Assembly: GCA_024704765.1 (NCBI GenBank)
Contig: JAKMXF010000327.1
Location: 2,099-66,098 of the forward strand
Direction: 5' to 3'
Source: Oopsacas minuta
Taxonomy: Eukaryota > Porifera > Hexactinellida > Lyssacinosida > Leucopsacidae
DNA: 64,000 nt
Below are positions 46,219 through 56,780 of this stretch, in pieces; the stretch's first letter is position 1, and each line of letters begins with the position of its first letter. The translations under genes and the position numbers were made by a program. Under the pieces are notes generated by a model. It was not told the DNA's origin and searched no databases. It saw only the letters and a list, made by a program, of their open reading frames with translations.

Positions 46219-47310
46219 TTACTTCTTCTTTTTCAGCTCTTCGAATCTCCTGGACAGATCGTCTAGATCCAAATCGTCATCACTGTCATCTTGAGTAGTA
46301 GCAGGAGGGTTGGAGTTTGGGACAGATGGAAGCTCAAAATCAGGAGCTGCAGGAGCTGTTGGTTCTGATTCAGCCTGGGACTGTGGAGGATACCCGGGGT
46401 CTAATGGTACCTTCTCTACATCAGGATAAGATGGGGGACTAGAGTTAGGGGGATAAGCTAGATTTTCTTCAGAGGGGTTGTGAGGATGAGAAGAAGGCAA
46501 TCCTGGCGCGGTTTGAGGTGGATAGGGAGCAGCTCCACCAGAGGGAGGGGGGTAGGGAGAGACAGCTCCTTGAGGGGAGTACTGCTGAGTAGAGGGAGGG
46601 TAAGGAGGATTGTTGAAGGAAGGACCAGAAGGAGGGTAGCTAGAGGGAGGAGGACCTCCAAAAGAAGGAGGGTAACCAGGACCAGATGGAGGAGAGGGGC
46701 CGCGGGGATCTAACTGGAAAGTCTTCTCAGTGATAGGCTCAGGAATATTTCCCTCTATCATAACAGATGTGTCAAGATCGTAATGCACGTTATAGTTCTT
46801 AGCTATTACTGACATATACTGCTCTACAAGACTTGGGGAAGGAGCTTGTACTCCCAGCCTATGTATCACTTTCTCATTCACAGCACCTGTACGGTTAGCT
46901 CGGGCCTGCTCACCGAATGTCTTACCGAATTTCAGAGACAGCTGTTTGGACACCTGTTCCAGCTCCTGTACGTCTGCTTGCAGGCGGGGTGTAGCCCAGA
47001 TGAGTGTGTTCACAGCTTCGGAGAGTCCTTCCTCACAGTAAGCCATCGTCTCTAATAGACCCATACGGGCTAGTAACAGGTCACAATACAATTCTAATAT
47101 TTCCATAGCTTCCACCAGATAGTCCTCTCGCACAATATGCTCTACCTTGATGCGAGCTCTCTCTATTCGCCCGTTCTTTATCAGATCCGCAATCTCCCTG
47201 CGAGCCTTCATAGCCTGCTCAGTCTTTTTCTTCTCTAGTAGCTTGAACCGCTGCATGGACAGCTTCAGGTTCACTTGTAGTTTGCTTGATTTGAATCCAC
47301 CACCCAACAT
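46219..47310 (-). CDS. IST1: IST1, ESCRT-III-associated factor
   Basis: A single-exon protein of 363 residues, matching the usual ~360. Residues 1-175 form the IST1 helical domain (start MLGGGFKSSKLQVNLKLSM, then RREIADLIKNGRIERARIKV and AMEILELYCDLLLAR). A proline/serine-rich linker spans about 200-310. The C-terminus DLDLDDLSRRFEELKKKK is an MIT-interacting motif (L-x2-R-F-x2-L-K) that recruits VPS4 and other MIT proteins. IST1 acts in endosomal sorting, membrane-tubule scission and cytokinetic abscission. The repeats in the linker create spurious frames on both strands. There is no anomaly. Confidence 0.96.
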   Translation of the reverse strand: MLGGGFKSSKLQVNLKLSMQRFKLLEKKKTEQAMKARREIADLIKNGRIERARIKVEHIVREDYLVEAMEILELYCDLLLARMGLLETMAYCEEGLSEAVNTLIWATPRLQADVQELEQVSKQLSLKFGKTFGEQARANRTGAVNEKVIHRLGVQAPSPSLVEQYMSVIAKNYNVHYDLDTSVMIEGNIPEPITEKTFQLDPRGPSPPSGPGYPPSFGGPPPSSYPPSGPSFNNPPYPPSTQQYSPQGAVSPYPPPSGGAAPYPPQTAPGLPSSHPHNPSEENLAYPPNSSPPSYPDVEKVPLDPGYPPQSQAESEPTAPAAPDFELPSVPNSNPPATTQDDSDDDLDLDDLSRRFEELKKKK

Positions 47311-49420
47311 GTTAAAATTAGAAATTAGTAGTTAATGCTTCTCTAAAGGTAAATATACTAAACAGATAGATTATCATTGCTATATTAGAGCCACATGATC
47401 ACCTTCTGAATGACTCCATAGAACTAATGTAACCAAATATCTAATAATAGAGTCCGTAAAGGTATCTGTAAATGGTTGCTGTCTATATAGAAACTTGTAT
47501 AGACTTACGTAATTAGCAAGAATTTAAACACAGATCAGATTTGGTATTACAATTTCCTGACAATAATCAATGCTAATGTAAGAATGAAAATTTCCAAACA
47601 TGGTATGATTATTGTAATTCTAGTCGCAAGAATATTTGAAAGTAGTTTATTATTTCTAGGATCTTTCCAATTATCAATATACACTATACTATTTGTGGTA
47701 GTCCAGCAGAAGTTTGAAAAAGTATGCAATGTAGCCATATAATGTGTTTTTGTTTGATTCATCATCTCAGATGCTTTCTGAGTCCAGAATCAAAAACATT
47801 ATATATGAACGACATTGCACACTTTATCAAAATATGCCATTTGGTGTCTGGACTATAGTAGAATGGTTGCATTATACACCTGATGAAAAGTCAAATTACA
47901 AATAAAGCGGATTCAGGTTTGCATATACAAATCTCATCCGTACATAATAGCTGAAATCAGCATTATGAAGGTCTACATAGTTGAGCACCCTAGTTATAGT
48001 TGTCAACTTTTATAAAAAATTATCCGTGAGATTTCCATCATAGGAACAGTTGCATTTAGCAAGTTTGATATTATGTGAAATGGATGGCTGATAGGAATTC
48101 TAACACCATTATACCATATATACCGTATTAGTGTTATTTCTTTATGAATCACTGTTATAACTTCAATTCCCAAAAGATTTAAGTGAGAAAATAATAATCA
48201 AACTAAGATTGTGTGCAAATCCGTGAGACTTGACAACTATGACAACCAGTCATAACTAATGAATTGACACAAAAGTGACCATGGCTTTGTTTTCAGGAAA
48301 TTACTTAGAAGCGAAACAATTTATATAAATGTGGCAAGATTTTAAAACCTAATCTGAGTAATCTCTAATCCCAACCATCTTATTGAATGTTTCATTGAAA
48401 GATGTGAAATATGATTATCCATAACAAGGTGTGAAAATATGATTATCTATAACAAGGTGTGAAAATATGATTATCTATAACAAGGTGTGAAATTTGTATT
48501 TTAGAGTACGTATTTAATTAATATCATATTTGTAAATCTCTACCCAAAAAATGTACCAGTGTGGCAATTTCATTGTAAGCCTCCTTGAGTTCGTAGGAAC
48601 AGAATGATACCGCACATCGTTCATATCATTAGGGTATCTTCTTATAGATGCAGTTGACGCACTAAAATATTTATAACTAGACCAAGTACGTAGTCATCAT
48701 TCAGTTAGATAAACAATGCTCGCACAGTCGTACCTTTAAATAATTAGAGCTTGAGATGACATACCTACAAACTTGTAAGTATTTGATGGCAGTTAAGAGA
48801 AGATTAATCATAGTATCTCATATATTAAATCTCTCGACGGTGTTTTATGGTTTGTCTATGTTGATTGAAGAATTGGTAAGAGCTACGAAACTTGAGATTG
48901 GCATGTGCATACAATTTGGTCCAACTTAGATGAAGTTCAAATTTCTAAGCGAAATCTTCACTCATCTCTGAGAAAGGGTGACAAAAGGTCACAAAATTCT
49001 TCAAATGCCAATTGGATTAACACGTAACTACTTTGTGAATTAAAATATAAGCAGTAAGTAGCTATATTGAGTCGTTATAATGGTTTTATGACTAAGCAGA
49101 CAATCATATGTATTAGTTTAATTGATTGTATACAAATTGTAAGTAATACTAATCTGAGACTGTAAATTGATTGAATTAGAAATAATACACAGCTGTAAAC
49201 GAATTTCGATTTGACTAATGTATTATTAGTCATATAGCTACCAGTATAGTATGTACATATTCTAGAGGCGACTTCTACGAACATGAAGTGTTCGCCCAAG
49301 CCGCGGAGCTTGTTGGATTAACTTAACTAGTAGGATAATGACATGTTCATAAAGTCGTTATATAACATATATGATAATAACCAGCAATACATGTAACTAT
49401 CTGCCGTAACAATAGCGAAA
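47311..49420. other. Intergenic with a 28-bp tandem repeat
   Basis: No gene is supported. Three copies of a 28-bp unit (gtgtgaaaatatgattatct plus ataacaag) lie at about 48401-48490 with only one or two differences. A GC-rich hairpin patch (caagccgcggagcttg) lies near 49299. Confidence 0.5.
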
Positions 49421-49741
49421 TTAAGAGGCTGTCTGTTGAGGTTGTTGTGTACTAAGAGTCTCCACCTTTTGCTCTAACTCTTTGATACGATCTTCTGCCT
49501 CCTTCAGCTTAATAGACAACTCGTCTCTCTCATTACGCAGAGCTATAACGTCTACTTCCTCTATGGGGCCTCCTTGGAATTGTTTCCTCACGTAATCGAG
49601 TGCGTCTTCGGGTTTCTCAGGCTCCTCATACAGACCTACCAATAATTTAGTCATAGCGTCTACAACTCCAGACTTCTCTAAATATTTCCTGAAATCTTCT
49701 CGTCTGTTCTCAGCTTTGTTCTGACTCAATTGACCACTCAT
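49421..49741 (-). CDS. MYCBP: c-Myc-binding protein (AMY-1 family)
   Basis: A 106-residue single-exon protein, close to the human 103. The diagnostic block is REDFRKYLEKSGVVDAMTKL followed by LVGLYEEPEKPEDALDYVRK, with a C-terminal coiled coil (NERDELSIKLKEAEDRIKEL). Family members bind MYC and A-kinase anchoring proteins and are also found in cilia-related complexes; which role applies here cannot be seen. The sequence cag|tagatATG just upstream resembles a splice acceptor, so a 5' untranslated intron or trans-splicing is possible. Confidence 0.93.
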   Translation of the reverse strand: MSGQLSQNKAENRREDFRKYLEKSGVVDAMTKLLVGLYEEPEKPEDALDYVRKQFQGGPIEEVDVIALRNERDELSIKLKEAEDRIKELEQKVETLSTQQPQQTAS

Positions 49742-50643
49742 ATCTACTGTCAGTTAGAATTTCTATTAATTACACTATAGAACAATAATAATTATATTTA
49801 TACTACTAGAGATACTATATGTATAATTATTGTGTATATTATTTAGATTAGGAATAGTAGGGATCTATTGTGTTAGGTGAGAATTGTACACAACTTTATT
49901 GAAGAAGATAATGTCTGTATAATAGTTATGACTTCTGACAGCTATGTAACAAGACATAACGCCAGTTATTCACACAAAGACTGGGTAGAAGCTACCTAAT
50001 GCCTTGGCGCTAGGGAAACTGTCTTGGTAACTGGGAAGGAAGAGGGGAAATTTTGAATATATGAATGATATGATATTATTACGTATCAGAGATCAAATGA
50101 TAGAGTGATTAATCATTAAGATCGTTTTGATAAAATTATTGAAATTCAACGATCAATTGCTACTAATTCAGCTAGTATAGGACAGTTGAAATCAGGATTT
50201 TTTATCCCATCGGGTTACATTTTCGTCAGGTCAGTGTAAAATTGTTTATTCGAAATTCCATATAAAATAATGTATTTTGTCTTTTGCCTGCGAGTTATTT
50301 AGTCTTAATTATTACGTTTTTTGTCAATCTGAGGATGTAAACAATTGAAAATCTGTTTGACTCATTTGTCCTATAGCATATATTAGCGATTTTTCCAAAT
50401 GCTGGATTAGTACATACCCTTATTAATAGCAAACAATACACAGCCTTGCTGTATTAGCTATCAAAAATATTCTTGACTATCAGTATTAACAAAACGGATT
50501 TTGTCTTCTGGTTATTTTGTCGTCTTGGCAGTGCAATCAAGGACAAAATAATCCGATTTCTAGTGTAAGTAGTAAGTATATTTGGAGATTGTGAGTGTAA
50601 AGTACAGCTAGAATAGTAAGTATATTAAATGAGTTATTTATAA
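49742..50643. other. Intergenic, no gene seen
   Basis: AT-rich with no recognised frame. A repeated ttttgtc / cttggcag flavour near 50270-50530 is not sufficient for a call. Confidence 0.4.
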
Positions 50644-51123
50644 TTAATGATTAGACGAATTCAATCTCGAGCTAGTCCGCAGAGATCCTTTTTTCTCCTT
50701 TTTAATTTTTTCTGAAACTCCTAGAACTTCGTCTGTAACACCTTGTAATCTACTCAAGAGTTTATGTTGTGCATAAGGAAAATAATTCTTGAGAATATCA
50801 CTCTTAAATCTAGCTAGTCTAATCTCCAAATACTCTTCAAGAGTAGGATTGTTCCTGGAGGATAAGTTAAAACTAGGACAATCAGGAGAATGCTTTTTAT
50901 GTTCCTCTAGAGGATCATCATCAGGCTCCCACCCATCTAGCACTATAGCGCATGCCCAACACTGAACTGAGTCCTCTTTCAAATAGAAAAACCCAGCGTC
51001 TAGCAATGCGTCTACAGTAGGAGATTTGAAGGGTAGTTTTCTATTTGAGAAAGTCTTCTTCCTCGCTTTTAACGAAGAGTCAAATGAGAATATCAGTTGA
51101 GTAAGAAAATCGTCATCATCCAT
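50644..51123 (-). CDS. BIRC5: Survivin-type BIR protein
   Basis: A 159-residue single-exon protein with one BIR domain. The zinc ligands C55, C58, H75 and C82 keep the spacing of human survivin (57, 60, 77, 84), in VQCWACAIVLDGWEPDDDPL and EEHKKHSPDCPSF. The C-terminal ~65 residues form a long helix (TLEEYLEIRLARFKSDILKN) as in survivin, followed by a basic tail. Human survivin is 142 residues. By homology it belongs to the chromosomal passenger complex (Aurora B, INCENP, borealin). No RING or CARD is present. The name is assigned by architecture; a lineage-specific BIRC5 paralogue is possible. Confidence 0.92.
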   Translation of the reverse strand: MDDDDFLTQLIFSFDSSLKARKKTFSNRKLPFKSPTVDALLDAGFFYLKEDSVQCWACAIVLDGWEPDDDPLEEHKKHSPDCPSFNLSSRNNPTLEEYLEIRLARFKSDILKNYFPYAQHKLLSRLQGVTDEVLGVSEKIKKEKKGSLRTSSRLNSSNH

Positions 51124-51195
51124 TGTTTATGATAAGTTAAGTTCTAACCAGAAAATTCACATAATTTATATAAGTTACATCATACAATAAATATG

Positions 51196-52014
51196 CAGTG
51201 ACGGCAGGGGCAGCCATATGGGGTGTGCGGTGCGCAGGGGCCCCAATAGTATGGGTGCCCCCAAAGAGATCATTTGGAAGGAGAGGAGATTAACCGAGAT
51301 ATTTGGGGAATGATTGGGCCCACAAAATCCCAGGTCAACCTTTATTCTAGGTTGAGTATAATTAATTGTTTAGCTGATTTATGTATTCATGAAATTTGAA
51401 ATTACATTAGTCAATAAACATAGGATATGACTACTACAAGAATTTAATATTCCTTGAATTGGTTTTAATTTAGACATTTTCCTCTTAGGTCGGGAATTTA
51501 TTAGTTATTCATCTCTTGTACGCATAGATTATATAGAAATATAGTTTCACAAACATTAAATCGTATTTACGTGTATTATTAAGATATCTGTCACGAAAGT
51601 TCTAATTAGTTATACTACAGGAGAAACTTATGCAGGGGCGGATCCAAGGGGGTCCTAGGACCCCTCCTCGGTGTTCCTAGCGAGAATCAAAATGGAACCA
51701 AAATTTCAGTTTTGAATTTCTGTCTAAAAATTAATGAATAATAAGATAAATTAATTTAATGTATTTCTCTATTTGTGGTAGAAATATCTTTAGATCGCTA
51801 TTTCAGTGTCTAAATATTTTTAAAAAATTCTGGGGGCACCCCCTTAGGGTAACTCGCTGCGCTCTCGCTTGGACCCCCCTAGGTAAATCCTGGATCCGCT
51901 CCCTGTTATGCATGTGCCATGTGCATAATTTTGCATCTTTTTTTTAATAATTGAGAAGGGGGCCACAAGAAAAAACATTACACAAGGGCCCCCAATATCC
52001 TATGGCCGCCACTG
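51196..52014. mobile_element. Possible hAT-like element
   Basis: The ends cagtgacggcaggggcagcc (51196) and, in reverse, cagtggcggccataggatat (ending 52014) both lead into a GC-rich ggggcccc block (51236 and 51987). Such CAGTGGCGG termini recur in hAT-type elements. No target duplication was found, and another cagtggcggatcc-like sequence abuts at 52011. There is no transposase. A younger MITE is nested inside. Confidence 0.5.
51633..51905. mobile_element. 273-bp nested MITE with TTATG duplication
   Basis: The termini caggggcggatccaaggggg and, in reverse, cagggagcggatccaggatt enclose ggtcctaggacccc-like inner repeats. The direct repeat ttatg flanks both sides (51628-51632 and 51906-51910). A hairpin patch (ctcgctgcgctctcgc) lies inside. 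It is inserted in the hAT-like element. Confidence 0.75.
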
Positions 52015-52724
52015 AGTGGCGGATCCAGGAACTGCTAGTGGGGAGGGATAATTATCCAGCTGGGGGTGCAGGGGCGCTGTAAGGCCCCCAGAGGGCCTAG
52101 GGGCGAAGCCGCTGAACGACAAGCCTATTTGGCACAACATTAGTTGCCTTTCTACTGTTAGGTCTTCGAATACACATCTGGTATGGAAATTTTCGATTGA
52201 CGATGTAATGCTACTAACACACGTATTCAAATTACCAACAATTTAGTAATAGTATCAGGCCAGGGACATGGGATGACAGGACAACAATAAGGAGCTAGGT
52301 GGGACATAGTGCTAAAGGGCCTTGGCAGAAGCTGCGTAAGGAATTATAAGCTAGCTTAACGTTAACGGTAATACACGAAATATCTGACTCAAAAATCTTC
52401 TGAAGTGCGTTGAGATGCTGAAACAAGTAGTATATCACATATCAGATAAGAAATTTCCAGGATTATGCAAATTTTGGATTAATGCCTATTTGGGATTTTG
52501 GACTAACGACGGTTCCCGTTTGTGATGTCTAAGAACATAAACAAGCCAGTTCAATATTGGGCTACTAAATTACATACTACTTATAGTCAATAACAAAATC
52601 CCAATTGACCGAATATATAAGAGATAAGTTGATTGTATAACTTCAGCTGCGTTCCTGAATATTATTATAAATATATTCTGATAAAATATTGGATATAAAA
52701 ACAAGTATATATCTGATTAGGTAT
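52015..52724. other. Intergenic, partly repeat-derived
   Basis: The first ~100 bases (agtggcggatccaggaactg, then gcaggggcgctgtaaggcc and agggcctaggggcgaagc) look like a further element terminus related to the 51633 MITE. The remainder shows no gene. Confidence 0.4.
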
Positions 52725-53132
52725 TCAGATATCCTCCAGAGTAGAATGACAAAATATCAGCTTATCTGGAGTAACACCACTTCTGCTTTTCTGTGATAAG
52801 AAAGTACCAATTTCACTCTGAGGAGGTAGACACAAACTACGTCTCCAATTAGGAGTCTCTACCCCTAACAACTCTCGTATCATCTTAGATATAATTAAAA
52901 TGTGTTCAAAATCTTGTACCCCGATTGAGGGTAGTGTGGAAGCATTTATTAGAATCAATTTCTTCCCACCGATGTTATTCTCTATAAAGCAAGGAGAGTA
53001 TCTCTCAAATCCTATACTAGTAATCCACTCCCCAACCTCATCTCTGCTCCAATTGAGACAATGAGGTGTTTGAGTTTGAGCTCCTGATTCAGAGTTAAAA
53101 CTTATAGGAGAGAGGAGAGAGAGATTAGACAT
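52725..53132 (-). CDS. SAM-domain protein, SAMD15-like
   Basis: A 135-residue single-exon protein from the first true ATG (the frame runs four codons further 5' without one). Residues ~25-95 form a SAM domain: LNWSRDEVGEWITSIGFERY, CFIENNIGGKKLILINASTL, PSIGVQDFEHILIISKMIRE. The C-terminal extension NWRRSLCLPPQSEIGTFLSQ, KSRSGVTPDKL resembles the tail after the SAM domain in SAMD15. SAMD15-type proteins are poorly characterised. SAM domains mediate protein oligomerisation. The gene lies just upstream of the palindrome at 53298. Confidence 0.8.
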   Translation of the reverse strand: MSNLSLLSPISFNSESGAQTQTPHCLNWSRDEVGEWITSIGFERYSPCFIENNIGGKKLILINASTLPSIGVQDFEHILIISKMIRELLGVETPNWRRSLCLPPQSEIGTFLSQKSRSGVTPDKLIFCHSTLEDI

Positions 53133-53297
53133 TATTGCTAACACATAAACAAACAGAATATATTACTCAATAATCTATGTAGCAACTTTATTAAATCAAT
53201 GTCGAATAAATTTAGATACATTTGTGTAATTTGGATACAGATTACTCAATTACCAAACGATGAAACCAAGTTTTTGTAACTCACCTATCGCAATATG

Positions 53298-54479
53298 ACA
53301 AGCCTTGGCCGTGTTTTCAACGTGCTCTTTCAAGATTAGATTGGACAATTGTTTAATGTCCTCAATTTAGAACAGGCACGCAAAACCACTAGAATATGGA
53401 TGGAGCATTGAAATGTTGAGAAGTTTGAAATCATAACTTTTATCAGATGGTATCAGCATAAGTTCATCTTTTGATAATGTGAAAATATAACCCTTCCATT
53501 CATTGAACCATTCTTCATTAAATTCTTTCGGCCTGAATAGATAATCTTTGCTCTCTGCCGGACATTACGAAGATTCAGTAATTCAGAAAAGGCACTACCT
53601 TCAGTTGCACTCCGAATTGTTAACATAGATTCTCTCTTATGTGTTATCATAGTATATTATTCCTTCTAATTGGTATGGTGTATTTGAGTATACTTTCTTT
53701 CTTTCAGACGAATATACCTGTATAGTTATACTGTACGAATGTTTAGATGTCATATTATTGGTTCAACACGAGGCAATTTATTGTATTACTTCACACAGAG
53801 CTGTTATATTGTGCTAAATAAAAGCATACTGACTATTGTGAACACCTCCTAATTATGATAACCATGTAGATGCCAAACTGTGGAATATTATTATTCAGTC
53901 ATTGTTAGCTTGATCTACTGATAGGGAGTGACAATAGTATCTCATTCAAACGCTTTTATTTAGCACAATATAACAGCTCTGTGTGAAGTAATACAATAAA
54001 TTGCCTCGTGTTGAACCAATAATATGACATCTAAACATTCGTACAGTATAAATATACAGGTATATTCGTCTGAAAGAAAGAAAGTATACTCAAATACACC
54101 ATGCCAATTAGAAGGAATAATATACTATGATAACACATAAGAGAGAATCTATGTTAACAATTCGGAGTGCAACTGAAGGTAGTGCCTTTTCTGAATTACT
54201 GAATCTTCGTTATGTCCGGCAGAGAGCAAAGATTATCTATTCAGGCCGAAAGAATTTAATGAAGAATGGTTCAATTAATGGAAGGGTTATATTTTCACAT
54301 TATCAAAAGATGAACTTATGCTGACACCATCTGATAAAAGTTATGATTTCAAACTTCTCAACATTTCAATGCTCCATCCATATTCTAGTGGTTTTGTGTG
54401 CCTGTTCTAAATTGAGGACATTAAACAATTGTCCAATCTAATCTTGAAAGAGCACGTTGAAAACACGGCCAAGGCTTGT
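53298..54479. repeat. 1.2-kb near-perfect palindrome
   Basis: Left arm 53298-53825 and right arm 53952-54479 are reverse complements over 528 bases with only a handful of differences seen. The spacer is about 126 bases. Both arms carry the same pseudogene piece (EFNEEWFN-WKGYIFTLSKDE, SDKSYDFKLLNISMLHPYSS) with the same in-frame stop after GLYSSGF-type residues (ttctaa in acgcgcctgttctaaatt-like context). The stop therefore predates the duplication. The left arm continues the coding trace on the minus strand (AKACHIAIGELQKLGFIVW), whereas the right arm continues into a different piece on the plus strand. Confidence 0.93.
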
Positions 54480-54544
54480 ACTAACAAATTCACAGCCAAT
54501 TTCGATAAATTTTTGAATACATACCGTACCGTATACGTAAATAA

Positions 54545-54990
54545 TATATTCTAAAAAATGGTGCAGAAGAGATTGAATTCAACTACCAATCTACAGCTCA
54601 ATTCCGTGGTTGTAAACATCATCTCATTTTCGGGAAAATAGTTGGAGATGCCTTAGGACTCCATCCTGTGTTAGGAGCATTACTCAATCCTACTGGAGGA
54701 ATTGTAGGAGCAAACAATAGTAATGCACTATTAAGATCGTTAGCCTTATTACCTAGCATGAAGAAGAATGGCATGGCTCATGATGCGACAGGATACTTAA
54801 GATATTACCATGGGATTGGGCCAGGATATAATACTTAGATGTTGGAGATATCAAGGGTAGATTGACTCCCAGCAATGGCATATTCTACGGTAGTAAACTT
54901 CCAAGCGCTAATACATTATTTAAAATGGGAAGCAATGGAAGTAAAGAATTACATAAAAGAGTTCAAAGGAGATGATGCTATGAACCAAGT
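54545..54990 (+). pseudogene. Fragment of an unrecognised conserved-looking gene
   Basis: An open stretch reads EEIEFNYQSTAQFRGCKHHL, GDALGLHPVLGALLNPTGGI, VGANNSN and MAHDATGYLRYYHGIGPGYN, then meets a stop. After shifting one base it continues YLDVGDIKGRLTPSNGIFYG. The glycine/proline-rich HD-GYL-YH-GPGY pattern looks like real protein sequence under past selection. I do not recognise the family with certainty. The frameshift, stop and missing upstream part mark it as a pseudogene, probably the continuation of the right palindrome arm. Confidence 0.6.
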
Positions 54991-55619
54991 GCTTGAACAC
55001 TCTAATATTATCATTATTATTATGTTATGTTGTTCCTTAGTGCTCAGTTAGATTTTGTAATGCTAGATATTTTTTTCAGTCATTTAAAATAAATAATACT
55101 TTTCTATATTTGTAGTCTTAAAAAAGTAATAATACAGTCAACAAACGTTAATTCGAATTGTCACGAGAGAAATTTTTTCGAATTAACAATATTCGCATCA
55201 TTGAAAGTGCTATAAACAATGTGTAGAAAGACAAAAACGTTCAAAGGAGGTAAACATAATTATAGATCATAAGAGATCTTCATGAGAAATTTACTTTACT
55301 AATTTGAATTGTTTGCAGAGATGGAACCGGTTAACTTTCCATGACCCGACCCGACCAGCTTAACATGAAACCTGCAGGCGCCGTATTCACTGAAGAAGTT
55401 AAACACAAAGTTCGAACTATGTTCTTAGTGAATACAGTAGATGGTGGGTATAAGAACATTATACTGGAAATGATAGCCCAATATAATGCATGCCTGTTAA
55501 AAGAACACTCTTAGAATAGTAGTAAAATAGGTTCTTATTACCAGTATGTTTGTGAACAAATATTCAGGAAATGAGATTATCTACAATTATGCATACTACT
55601 TTATACATTGGTAATTAAA
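54991..55619. other. Intergenic, no gene seen
   Basis: AT-rich. A short poly-(att) tract lies near 55010. Nothing else can be supported. Confidence 0.4.
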
Positions 55620-56780
55620 TTATAAGAATGATCGTCCTGACATAATATTAGGTCCTACTAAATCGTACTGCGACTTATCTACCCAATTAGAGAAACTAGA
55701 CAGAGAAGCTAATACAGAGCCTCCTATCCATGTACTGTACTTCCTCTCTGGAGGACTGGATATCTTAACTGTAGATTTGGGAGGAGCTAAGTTCATTATT
55801 TCCTTTCGTAATCTCTCTGGGAACCCTGATAACAATGTATTACCTCCAGACAGTAGAATATTAGAATAGAGATCTTTACGAGTATCAATTTGACAATCTT
55901 TGATACAGTTGTATATCAGCTGATGGATTCCTATGTGATCTCTTCCCAGATGTGTTAAAGGCTGGAAGAGACATTCTGTACACTCAAATAGCTGAGTAGT
56001 AACTAATATCATGTGACCATCTGGCAGCTCATAACATTTGTCCATCCCTGGTCGCCATGAGGTCCAGTATTTAGCCATTTCTTGATTGAAATCGTATGAT
56101 ACGTAAGCAAGAGATTCCTTCAGCCTCCGTACTATTTCCTTCTCAGCTGATGTTCTGAAGTAATGCCCTTCCTGTGTCAGAAGTCTAGTCAGATATTCAG
56201 TGACGTCAATACCTCCTAAATCCAATCTCTTTACAGCACTCGGAACAATATAACCTTCATAGATAGGAAGGACAGAGGTAACTCCTCCTCCTGAACTCAC
56301 TGACACTCCTGTAGCCCTACCACCACATGAATACATGGAGAGTATTGTATCTATTTCTACACTAAATCGCCTAACATTGTATGTTTCAAAGAAAAACTGA
56401 CAAAGTCTCTCACGATTTTCTCGTGGATTCAAAGGTGGTTCAGTTATCAACACACTGGATTCCTCTGGAGATATTCTGAGCATTTTGAAGCTATAATTCA
56501 TTAATTGTTCAAATTTATTCCAATCCTTTACAGCTCCTCTCTCTATCAGATAACTGGGATCTAGAACTCCTAGTCTACGCATTGCATCGTATCCACAATA
56601 ATTACTCCCTGGGTCCATTCCTTCCATCAAAGGTCCTACAGTCCGTTTAGTTGTACCAACAACACTGGGATTCACGAAACGAGGTGAATCACTTCCAGCG
56701 AAGCCAATCTGTACATTTGAACTACCTAGAACAATCACAATCGGTTCTGGATCATCTAAACTGCTTGATGAAGAAGACAT
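55620..56780 (-). CDS. Divergent actin-family protein with degenerate nucleotide site
   Basis: A 386-residue single-exon protein spanning the full actin fold (GFAGSDSPRFVNPSVVGT, ITEPPLNPRENRERLC, VLPIYEGYIVP, SAVKRLDLGGIDVTEYLTRL, LSGGNTLLSGFPERLRKEI, PPERKYSTWIGGSVLASLSS). Aligned to actin, key nucleotide residues have changed: D11 is V17, K18 is Q24, Q137 is D144, D154 is S162, D157 is G165 and H161 is S169. The C-terminus is SGRSFL, not KCF. It does not match a specific ARP subfamily. The lengthy N-terminal serine run and the missing catalytic residues suggest a structural, non-hydrolysing role, but this is inference. Confidence 0.88.
   Translation of the reverse strand: MSSSSSSLDDPEPIVIVLGSSNVQIGFAGSDSPRFVNPSVVGTTKRTVGPLMEGMDPGSNYCGYDAMRRLGVLDPSYLIERGAVKDWNKFEQLMNYSFKMLRISPEESSVLITEPPLNPRENRERLCQFFFETYNVRRFSVEIDTILSMYSCGGRATGVSVSSGGGVTSVLPIYEGYIVPSAVKRLDLGGIDVTEYLTRLLTQEGHYFRTSAEKEIVRRLKESLAYVSYDFNQEMAKYWTSWRPGMDKCYELPDGHMILVTTQLFECTECLFQPLTHLGRDHIGIHQLIYNCIKDCQIDTRKDLYSNILLSGGNTLLSGFPERLRKEIMNLAPPKSTVKISSPPERKYSTWIGGSVLASLSSFSNWVDKSQYDLVGPNIMSGRSFL

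Noticed and set aside
46480-46713. Arginine-rich plus-strand open frame
   Set aside because: It is the antisense shadow of the proline-rich linker of IST1.
53453-53650. 65-residue open frame repeated at 54127-54324 as a duplicated small gene
   Set aside because: The better protein-like reading is in another frame (EFNEEWFN...SKDE); the open frame is a shadow within the palindrome arms.
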